NCBI GenBank assembly: GCA_903912795.1
Contig: CAIWIS010000876.1
Location: 1 to 9,775 of the forward strand
Source: an uncultured Bacteroidales bacterium
GTDB lineage: Bacteria; Bacteroidota; Bacteroidia; Bacteroidales; Paludibacteraceae
DNA length: 9,775 bases
Reading direction: 5' to 3'
The notes beneath the pieces were generated by a model. That model was given only the letters and a program-made list of their open reading frames with translations. It was not told where the DNA came from and made no database searches. A program made the position numbers and the translations under genes. Position 1 is the first letter of the stretch, and every line of letters begins with the position of its first letter. Positions 1 to 6,903 of the stretch are shown here, piece after piece.

Positions 1-1829
1 AGTTTTCAAAATCAAATGCTTTTGTCACAACAGTTTTTATTATTGTTGCAATAAGTTATTTCTCGGTTAATAAGCTATTTGCCACTACTTATTATATCGA
101 CAACAATTCCGGCAATGATACTAATACTGGTAGATTAACAACTCAGGCATGGAAATCACTGAACAAGGTAAATGCAACCACTTTTCAAGCCGGCGATTCC
201 ATTTTATTTAAATCAGGTGGCGTTTGGGTCGGGAAATTAAATCCAAAAGGTTCAGGGAATGCCAATTATCCAATTGTAATTGACAAATATGGCGCCGGAG
301 TAAAACCACTGATTGATGGAAATGGAATGACCGGGACCGGTGTTGTTTATCTGTACAATCAGGCATATTGGGAAATCAACAACTTGGAAATAACCAATTT
401 TTCTAACACTGAAGGTGATCGTCGTGGTGTTCGCATCGAAATTAACGAAGGTATTGGCGTGGTGAATCACATCTACTTGCGAAACTTGCAAATACATCAT
501 ATTAGCGGAAAAGTAGGGCAAGATAGAACTCACAAACGCACCAGTGGCATCGGTTTTGCCGTTTTGGCAGCAACAAACGCCGATGCTCGTTTTAACGATA
601 TCTTAGTGGAAAATTGTGTAATTAACGATTGTCAGAATCAGGGAATTATCACAGAATGTGTGGATGGTGATGGCTACCAGCCACAATCTCCGGAATGGAA
701 TAGAATGAAAATTACCAATGCCCGAATTCGTAACAATACAATTTATAATATTTCAAAAAATGCAATGATCATCCGACTATTCGAAGGCGGTATCGTAGAA
801 AATAATGTTTGTTACAATACAGCAAATGGAATATCGGGTAATACTATGTTCACAGCTGCTTGCGATGGTACAATTTTTCAGTACAACGAAGGATATTTGA
901 ATAATTCACCGGATGCCGATGGAAGTATGTATGATGCTGATCTTCGCTCACCAAATACAATCTGGCAATACAGTTACAGTCATGATAACTCGCATGGACT
1001 ATTTTGGACATGCACCGTTCAGGAAGATGCGAATATTGTTTGTCGCTACAATATCAGCCAAAATGACAAGGGTATTATTTTTTGCATCAATTATCCGGTT
1101 ACTTCTGTTTCGGTTTACAACAATACGGTCTATATTCCTCAACAATTATCTCCTATTATTATCTCAGAGCGAAACAACGGTAATGTAACTGGTCAGGCGA
1201 ACACACGCACCTATAATTTCAAAAACAACCTGATTTACAATTTAAGCCCTTCGGCAACTTATCTTTGGAATGCAACAAATTACAGCCGAACCTATGAAGC
1301 TAATTGTTTCTACGGCATTCATCCCTCCAACGAACCAAACGATGCGAAGAAAATTACAGCTAATCCTCTGATGGTTAATCCGGGTAGCGGAACTATCGGT
1401 TTGAATACACTTGAAGGATATAAATTACAAGCAAATTCGCCTTGTATAAATGCAGGAGTTGTAATTCCAAATAATGGAAATCAGGATTTTTTTGGCAACA
1501 CATTATACAATGGATTACCAGATATTGGTGCTAATGAGTATAAGGTATTAACACCACTTTTGGATGTATTTTCAAAGGGATATGGTTTTCAAGTGTCAGA
1601 AAACCCTTTTCGAAAAGGTGGCGAATTATTCATTTTATCCGATTATTGTCAGAATGATAAATTGAAAATTGCAATCTATAATCAGAAAGGACAAAACATA
1701 TACAAAAAATCCTTCAAAAGTGGGATGAACAACTATTCAGTTGGTAATCCGTTTGATAGCACAGGCGTATATGTTCTAAAAGTTGATCTTGGAAAAACTG
1801 TTTTATCTAAAAAAATCATTGTCATTTAA
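1..1829 (+). CDS. Secreted right-handed beta-helix protein with T9SS C-terminal sorting domain (5' partial)
   Basis: The reading frame is open from base 3, giving 608 residues in the window, so the gene starts just upstream of base 1. Numbering from the codon at base 3, residues about 6-27 are a hydrophobic stretch ending in NKLFA, the core of a Sec signal peptide; only a few N-terminal residues should be missing. The mature protein opens with TYYIDNNSGNDTNTG, a start typical of secreted Bacteroidota beta-helix proteins. Residues about 90-430 are Asn-rich short repeats (VENCVIND, IRNNTIYN, VENNVCYN, VYNNTVYI, FKNNLIYN) that fit parallel beta-helix (PbH1) coils. At about 479-512 comes SPCINAG followed by DIGANEY, the pattern seen at the end of many such helices. 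Residues about 531-608 match a T9SS type A sorting domain: NPF, then IYNQKGQ, then GVYVLKV and a final KKIIVI. It is therefore probably exported by T9SS to the surface or medium. The fold suggests polysaccharide binding or cleavage, but no catalytic residues can be assigned and no lyase family is claimed. Confidence 0.88.
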   Translation, partial: FSKSNAFVTTVFIIVAISYFSVNKLFATTYYIDNNSGNDTNTGRLTTQAWKSLNKVNATTFQAGDSILFKSGGVWVGKLNPKGSGNANYPIVIDKYGAGVKPLIDGNGMTGTGVVYLYNQAYWEINNLEITNFSNTEGDRRGVRIEINEGIGVVNHIYLRNLQIHHISGKVGQDRTHKRTSGIGFAVLAATNADARFNDILVENCVINDCQNQGIITECVDGDGYQPQSPEWNRMKITNARIRNNTIYNISKNAMIIRLFEGGIVENNVCYNTANGISGNTMFTAACDGTIFQYNEGYLNNSPDADGSMYDADLRSPNTIWQYSYSHDNSHGLFWTCTVQEDANIVCRYNISQNDKGIIFCINYPVTSVSVYNNTVYIPQQLSPIIISERNNGNVTGQANTRTYNFKNNLIYNLSPSATYLWNATNYSRTYEANCFYGIHPSNEPNDAKKITANPLMVNPGSGTIGLNTLEGYKLQANSPCINAGVVIPNNGNQDFFGNTLYNGLPDIGANEYKVLTPLLDVFSKGYGFQVSENPFRKGGELFILSDYCQNDKLKIAIYNQKGQNIYKKSFKSGMNNYSVGNPFDSTGVYVLKVDLGKTVLSKKIIVI

Positions 1830-1846
1830 TTGTGTTGCCTAATAAT

Positions 1847-2530
1847 ATGAAAACTTCAATTACAAGTTGGCTTGTTATTGCCTTTCTGCATATTTTTGTT
1901 TTAAGCATCGCTTCACAAACACATATACCACGAAAAGAAATTGCTTTATTTGTCAACAATGAACCTATAACTAAAGAAGAATTTAGTTTTTTTGCACAAA
2001 GAAACAGGTATCTTGTTATTCGTGAGTTTCGGAATAAACTTGGTTTAGATTACCACAGTAATTTTTGGAGTGATAAATCAAAAGGCATATCTCCCTCTGA
2101 AGTTTTAAGAAAAACGACAATCGATACACTTGTGAGTGTGAAAGTTCAGCTTTTAATGGCAAAAAAATATGGAATCATACGCGATGCAAGTTTCCAGTCC
2201 ATCCGAATGAATATGGAAACAGAAAACAAAAGAAGAACAGAAGCCATTGCAAAAAAAATTAAATTTTATGGACCAGAACAGTTCGATATGAATAGTTATT
2301 TCGACTATTTTTATAGCAATATGGTCATCAAACTTAAAGATTACCTTGTCACCAATGAAATTATAAAACTTGATAGTCTTTCATTTGAAAAGTTCCCAAG
2401 TCAGAAATTGAGAAAACACCATTCTGAATCTGAAAAAGAGATTATCAACCGGCAAATAAATATGCGTTATAATGCGATTGTTGATAGTTTAAAAAATGGA
2501 GCAAGGATAAAGAAACGTCATCTTAATTAA
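1847..2530 (+). CDS. Small exported SurA/PrsA-type N-terminal-domain protein without a PPIase domain
   Basis: This is a 227-residue protein. ATG at 1847 is preferred over the in-frame GTG at 1832 because it gives a clean signal peptide: MKTSITSW, then a hydrophobic stretch to about residue 24 ending in SIASQ. No lipobox Cys is present. The mature protein begins with ALFVNNEPITKEEF, which resembles the start of the SurA/PrsA chaperone domain (a short strand, then N-G/N-E-x-I-T-x-E-E-F). A helical region to about residue 160 follows, including a TLVSVKVQLLMAKKYGI segment like the helix that leads into family cores. The C-terminal part (NRQINMRYNAIVDSLKNGARI) resembles the last helix of such foldases. 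A parvulin PPIase domain, usually about 90 residues, is not there and there is no room for it. The likely role is periplasmic holdase or chaperone for a neighbouring exported protein; this is inference. It lies 17 nt after the beta-helix gene and 48 nt before the GH2 gene, in probable co-transcription. The fold assignment rests on motif resemblance only. Confidence 0.72.
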   Translation: MKTSITSWLVIAFLHIFVLSIASQTHIPRKEIALFVNNEPITKEEFSFFAQRNRYLVIREFRNKLGLDYHSNFWSDKSKGISPSEVLRKTTIDTLVSVKVQLLMAKKYGIIRDASFQSIRMNMETENKRRTEAIAKKIKFYGPEQFDMNSYFDYFYSNMVIKLKDYLVTNEIIKLDSLSFEKFPSQKLRKHHSESEKEIINRQINMRYNAIVDSLKNGARIKKRHLN

Positions 2531-2578
2531 CAATACATATTTGTAACACTTGATATTGAAAAATATATACAATTAATT

Positions 2579-5500
2579 ATGAGCTTAAAAAGAAATTTCA
2601 TCGGGTTATTTTTAGCGGCAGTAGCAATATCGAGCACTGCACAAGTGAACGATTGGGAAAACCCAAAAGTATTCGGAGTAAATAATGAATACACAAGGGC
2701 AACTTCCTTTCCTTATGCTGACGCAAAATCAGCAATTTTGGACGATAAAACCATATCGCCTTACTACCTTGCCATCAAAGGTGATTGGGATTTTAAATGG
2801 TTACCAAAACCAGATGATGTGCCGGTTGGTTTTTACAATCCAACTTTCAACGACGAAACCTGGAATAAAATCACAATACCCGGTAACTGGGAAATTTTAG
2901 GGTTTGGAACACCAATTTACACGAATATTATTTACCCTTTTCCTGCAAATCCTCCCTATATCCCTCACGATGATAATCCTGTAGGATGTTACCGAAAATC
3001 GATAGTAATTCCGAATTTATGGGATGGCCGTAGCGTTTTTCTTCATTTCGAATCGGGTGTAGCGGCCATGTATGTTTGGGTAAACGGACAAAAAGTGGGT
3101 TACAGTCAGGTAACAAAAAGTCCCACCGAGTTTGATATTACGGAATACGTAAAAACTGGTAAAAACCTTATTGCCATTCAAGCTTTTCGTTGGAGCGATG
3201 GCTCGTACCTAGAAGATCAGGATTTCTGGCGTTTATCGGGATTCGACAGGGATGTTTATTTATATTCCACAGCACCACAACGCATACAAGACTACTTTGC
3301 AGTGGCTGGTTTGGATAAAGATTATAAAAACGGAACTTTGAATTTAGATATTCAACTCAGAAACTACGAAAAAGGAAATAAAGCAGTAAAAGTAACTGTT
3401 GAGTTACTTGACGAGAACACGAAAAATATTTTCAGCAAAACGCTAAATGAGACTTTAGGTGGTGAGCAAACCGAAAATTTGAAACTATCTCAGGTAGTGG
3501 CAATGCCCAAACAATGGAGTGCCGAAACACCCAATCTTTATACTTTATTGTTGAACCTTTACGACGAATCGGGAAAACTTCTCGAAGCAACTTCGACAAA
3601 ATTAGGTTTCAGAACTTCAGAAATCAAGAACGGAAATTTGTTGATAAATGGCAAATATGTTTACATAAAAGGAGTTAACATGCACGAACATCATTTCAAA
3701 AACGGTCATGCTAATGTAAAAGAAATGCTTTTGACGGATTTAAAACTGATGAAACAGAATAATATCAATGCTATCCGCACCTGTCATTATCCACAATCGA
3801 CCGAATTTTACAAAATGTGTAACAGTTTCGGTTTTTATGTTATTGATGAAGTAAATATTGAATCACATGGTTTGGGTTATTCTGACAATAATGTAGCTTT
3901 TAATTTCGAGTGGGATGCCGCCCATTTGGACAGAACGTATCGTACTATTGAAAGAGATAAAAATCATGCCTGTGTGATAGAATGGTCGCTGGGTAACGAA
4001 GCAAGTAACGGTCCAGTTTTCAAAAAAACATACGAGTGGATCAAATCGCGTGATAAAAGCCGTCCGGTACAATATGAACAAGCAGATGAAACAGCTTATA
4101 CGGATGTAGTTTGTCCCATGTATCCACCTATAGACAGCATTGTAAGATATGCCAAGAAAAATCCCGACCGTCCGATGATTTTTTGTGAATACTCACACGC
4201 AATGGGCAATAGTAGCGGCAATTTAAAAGATTATTGGGTTGAAATTCGCAAATATAAAGCTTTACAAGGTGGACTTATCTGGGACTGGGTGGATCAGGGA
4301 ATTCAAACCAAAGACGAAAATGGCATCGAATACTTAGCTTATGGTGGCGATTTTAATTCAAAACGATACCATACCGATTTAAACTTTTGTCTGAACGGAC
4401 TGGTTCGTGGCGACCGCTCTCCTTCACCTCAATTACCTGAAGTAAAAAAAGTATATCAGAATGTTCATTTTACAGCTAAAGATTTAAGCAAAGGAACGAT
4501 AAACGTATATAATGAAAATGCCTTTGTCTCACTTTCAATTTATAATTTCAGATGGGAATTACTTAAAAATGGCATAGTTGTAAAATCTGGCGTATTTACT
4601 GCCAATGCACAACCTGCTGCAACACAAGAAATAAAATTACCTATTGATGGTATAAAAGCAGAAGAAGGTGTAGAGTATTTCCTCAATATTTACGCCGAAG
4701 CGAAGGAACATACAGCTTTAATCCCAATCAATTATTTATTGGCTTTTGATCAATTGGCTTTTGATACAAACAATTATTTTGCCAATAAAAAAACGGATGG
4801 AAAAGTTCAAATTGATAAAAAGGATAATCAGGTAATCGTGAACGTTGGCGATGTAAAATATGCATTTAGCAAGCAAAATGGCTTATATTCAATCTCGTCG
4901 AAAGGTAAAAACATACTTACGAGTTCGGTACAACCCAATTTCTGGAGAGCTCCGGTTGACAATGATTTTGGAAGCAACTCTCAAATTAGGTTAAATATTT
5001 GGCGAGGTGCAGGCAAAAACAAAAAGCTTATCAATTATGATGTAAAAGAAAACAATGGTATTACAAGCATTGAATATGAATTTTTCCTTTTTGATGTGAA
5101 TGCTAATTTAAAATACATTTACGATATAAAAAAAGATGGGTCAATCACTGTAACAACAAAATACAGCACGACCAATACATATCTACCTGAATTGCCACGT
5201 TTTGGCAACCAATTTAAGCTAGATGATAGCTTTGAGAATTTGGATTATTACGGTCGTGGCCCTTGGGAAAATTACATTGACCGTAACGAGGGTTCGCTCA
5301 TAGGCATTTACAAGAGCACTGTTAATGATCAGTATATTCCCTATTCACGTCCACAAGAAAATGGAAATAAAACCGATATTCGTTGGATCAAACTCAGCAA
5401 TGAAGCAGGACAAAGCATTACCTTCACTGGCGCACAGCCATTGAATGCAAGTGCATTACACTTCCTGCCAGAGGATTTCGATCCCGGATTCTCAAAAAAA

Positions 5501-5665
5501 TCACAACATACGAATTCCCTCTATCCTCAAAAGAGTGTTTTTGTGCTTATCGATATGTTCCAACGTGGTGTGGGTGGAACAAACTCGTGGGGTCAACCAC
5601 CATTGGATAAATACCGATTTTTTAGTAAAGAATACAGCTATTCATTTACTATCAAAGCTGAATAA
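2579..5665 (+). CDS. lacZ: Exported GH2 beta-galactosidase, LacZ type
   Basis: This 1028-residue enzyme hydrolyses terminal non-reducing beta-galactosides by a retaining mechanism; other beta-linked sugars are possible. Residues 1-22 (MSLKRNF, hydrophobic core, ISSTAQ) form a signal peptide, so it should act in the periplasm, unlike cytoplasmic E. coli LacZ. The domains in order are the GH2 sugar-binding jelly roll (about 60-233, with YLEDQDFWRLSG and RDVYL), an Ig-like domain (about 235-345), the TIM barrel (about 348-640), a linking beta domain, and the Bgal small chain domain (about 750-1026, with FWRAPVDNDFG, YYGRGPWENYIDR and a SWG near the C-terminus). The acid/base is Glu474 in SLGNEASNG and the nucleophile is Glu537 in FCEYSHAMGNS. 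Glu428 and His430 in VNIESHG complete the Mg site seen in LacZ. GVNMHEHH and RTCHYP are also conserved. Length matches E. coli LacZ (1023-1024 aa) and no key residue is missing, so the enzyme should be active. The start ATG follows a 48-nt AT-rich gap with no Shine-Dalgarno sequence, as is usual in Bacteroidota. The GH2 fold is certain; galactose specificity is the most likely reading. Confidence 0.96.
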   Translation: MSLKRNFIGLFLAAVAISSTAQVNDWENPKVFGVNNEYTRATSFPYADAKSAILDDKTISPYYLAIKGDWDFKWLPKPDDVPVGFYNPTFNDETWNKITIPGNWEILGFGTPIYTNIIYPFPANPPYIPHDDNPVGCYRKSIVIPNLWDGRSVFLHFESGVAAMYVWVNGQKVGYSQVTKSPTEFDITEYVKTGKNLIAIQAFRWSDGSYLEDQDFWRLSGFDRDVYLYSTAPQRIQDYFAVAGLDKDYKNGTLNLDIQLRNYEKGNKAVKVTVELLDENTKNIFSKTLNETLGGEQTENLKLSQVVAMPKQWSAETPNLYTLLLNLYDESGKLLEATSTKLGFRTSEIKNGNLLINGKYVYIKGVNMHEHHFKNGHANVKEMLLTDLKLMKQNNINAIRTCHYPQSTEFYKMCNSFGFYVIDEVNIESHGLGYSDNNVAFNFEWDAAHLDRTYRTIERDKNHACVIEWSLGNEASNGPVFKKTYEWIKSRDKSRPVQYEQADETAYTDVVCPMYPPIDSIVRYAKKNPDRPMIFCEYSHAMGNSSGNLKDYWVEIRKYKALQGGLIWDWVDQGIQTKDENGIEYLAYGGDFNSKRYHTDLNFCLNGLVRGDRSPSPQLPEVKKVYQNVHFTAKDLSKGTINVYNENAFVSLSIYNFRWELLKNGIVVKSGVFTANAQPAATQEIKLPIDGIKAEEGVEYFLNIYAEAKEHTALIPINYLLAFDQLAFDTNNYFANKKTDGKVQIDKKDNQVIVNVGDVKYAFSKQNGLYSISSKGKNILTSSVQPNFWRAPVDNDFGSNSQIRLNIWRGAGKNKKLINYDVKENNGITSIEYEFFLFDVNANLKYIYDIKKDGSITVTTKYSTTNTYLPELPRFGNQFKLDDSFENLDYYGRGPWENYIDRNEGSLIGIYKSTVNDQYIPYSRPQENGNKTDIRWIKLSNEAGQSITFTGAQPLNASALHFLPEDFDPGFSKKSQHTNSLYPQKSVFVLIDMFQRGVGGTNSWGQPPLDKYRFFSKEYSYSFTIKAE

Positions 5666-5674
5666 CTTTAAAGT

Positions 5675-6847
5675 ATGAAGAAGTCAATTATTTTATTGCT
5701 TATTTTAATTTCAGTTGGAAGCTATGCACAAACAAGCTTTCAAATCACCTGTAATCCATTCTTGCAAAATATGCAATCAAATGCAGTTACCGTATTTTGG
5801 GAAGTCAATAAAACTGCTAAAAGTTGGATCGAAATGGGTACCAATTCAGTGCTTGGAACGAAAGTGACCCACTCCGAAGATGGATTGATTGATGTAGGAA
5901 ATGGCATACAAAAAGTAAAACTTGAAAATCTAAAAGCAGGAGAAAAATACTTTTATAGGGTATGTTCAAAAGAAATAACTACCCTTCAAGGATATAAGGT
6001 AATTTACGGAGATAGTGTTTTTAGTCAAATGTATAGTTTTACTATGCCCCCAAAACCTGTAGAGGCTTTTTCATTTTTAGTATTTAATGATTTGCACAAT
6101 AATGCAAGTTTTGTTGGAAATGTTACGAACAGCCATCCTGAATTCAGTTTTGCGGTGTTTAATGGTGATATCCCTACCGATATAAACGATGAAACCAATT
6201 TTTGCAAATATATTTTTTCACCTTTAAGCACCGCATTTGCAACACAAAAACCGATAGTTATGGTGCGCGGGAATCACGAGACCCGTGGTGCTGCATCCCG
6301 CAATCTGTACAAATACTTCGACACACCTACCGGAAAGTATTATTATTCCTACACTTGGGGAAACACGTTTTTTTTGATACTTGATTGTGGAGAAGACAAA
6401 CAAGATGCAAATAGAGAATATTTTGGATTGGCGGATTACGATAAATATCGTTCGACTGAAGCAGTTTGGTTACAGGAAGTTGTGAAATCAAAAGAGTTTA
6501 AACAGGCTAAATTTAAGGTTGTTTGTATTCACATGCCTATCGCTCAAAAGTCCATTGGAGCAGTTGCTGACGATCATGGGACCAATGATTGCGGCAAAAA
6601 ATTTCTTCCTATACTGAATAAAGCAGGTGTCGATTTAATCTTGAGCGGCCACACTCATACTTATCGGATTATACAAAAGGAAAAGGGTTTCTCTACATGT
6701 CCGATTGTGATCGGAGGTGCGCCTTATTCAGCTAAATCGCCTGATAAGACAACCTACACGAAAGTTGAAGTAAGTTCGAAAAGTTTGGTTGCAAGATTAA
6801 TGAATTTATCAGGTAAGGAAATTGATAAAGTTGAAAAAAAAAAATAA
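5675..6847 (+). CDS. Exported purple acid phosphatase-like metallophosphoesterase
   Basis: This 390-residue protein begins 9 nt after the GH2 stop codon, so it is very likely co-transcribed. MKKSIILLLILISVGSYAQ is a Sec signal peptide with no lipobox Cys, which places the protein in the periplasm or beyond. Residues about 22-125 form the fibronectin-III-like N-terminal domain of purple acid phosphatases (TVFWEVNK early, then LKAGEKYFYRV). The calcineurin-like metallophosphoesterase domain follows at about 130-375 and carries all the metal-binding motifs: Asp139-x-His141 (FNDLH), Gly164-Asp165 (FNGD), Asn200-His201-Glu202 (GNHE), His286 (CIHMP) and Gly325-His326-Thr327-His328 (GHTH). It should be a binuclear-metal phosphomonoesterase or phosphodiesterase; the substrate cannot be read from the sequence. 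The context suggests it removes phosphate from sugars or glycan fragments handled by the GH2 enzyme (inference). The gene ends in an 11-base A run, so the C-terminus is KVEKKK followed by TAA. Confidence 0.92.
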   Translation: MKKSIILLLILISVGSYAQTSFQITCNPFLQNMQSNAVTVFWEVNKTAKSWIEMGTNSVLGTKVTHSEDGLIDVGNGIQKVKLENLKAGEKYFYRVCSKEITTLQGYKVIYGDSVFSQMYSFTMPPKPVEAFSFLVFNDLHNNASFVGNVTNSHPEFSFAVFNGDIPTDINDETNFCKYIFSPLSTAFATQKPIVMVRGNHETRGAASRNLYKYFDTPTGKYYYSYTWGNTFFLILDCGEDKQDANREYFGLADYDKYRSTEAVWLQEVVKSKEFKQAKFKVVCIHMPIAQKSIGAVADDHGTNDCGKKFLPILNKAGVDLILSGHTHTYRIIQKEKGFSTCPIVIGGAPYSAKSPDKTTYTKVEVSSKSLVARLMNLSGKEIDKVEKKK

Positions 6848-6880
6848 TGTTTTAACGGCAATTAAACGACTGCTTGGTAA

Positions 6881-6903
6881 AAATGAATTAACCCAATTCA
6901 TTT
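6881..6903. terminator. Candidate bidirectional terminator hairpin between convergent genes
   Basis: A perfect 9-bp inverted repeat (AAATGAATT, loop AACCC, AATTCATTT) lies in the 54-bp gap where the two convergent gene runs meet. On the plus strand it is followed by T-rich ATTTTA; on the minus strand it is followed by TTTTTACC. The right arm overlaps the stop codon of the minus-strand phosphatase at 6902-6904. The stem is almost entirely A/T, so it would be weak, and intrinsic termination is inferred from position and symmetry only. Confidence 0.5.

Noticed and set aside
327..329. ATG at 327 as the start of the beta-helix gene.
   Set aside because: The same frame is open back to base 3 and encodes a signal peptide and the family's usual opening motif, so this ATG is internal.
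913..1188. Short open frame inside the beta-helix gene.
   Set aside because: It overlaps a long, well-supported reading frame and its product shows no domain, signal peptide or motif.
1832..1846. GTG start at 1832 for the SurA-like gene.
   Set aside because: The ATG at 1847 gives a typical Lys-initiated signal peptide; the GTG would add only five residues (MLPNN) with no supporting signal.
2536..2543. CATATTTG as a Bacteroidota -7 promoter element before the GH2 gene.
   Set aside because: It matches TAnnTTTG imperfectly and no TTTG lies at the -33 spacing upstream.
3863..4081. Minus-strand open frame inside the GH2 catalytic barrel.
   Set aside because: It lies opposite conserved active-site coding sequence, so it is a by-product of that frame.
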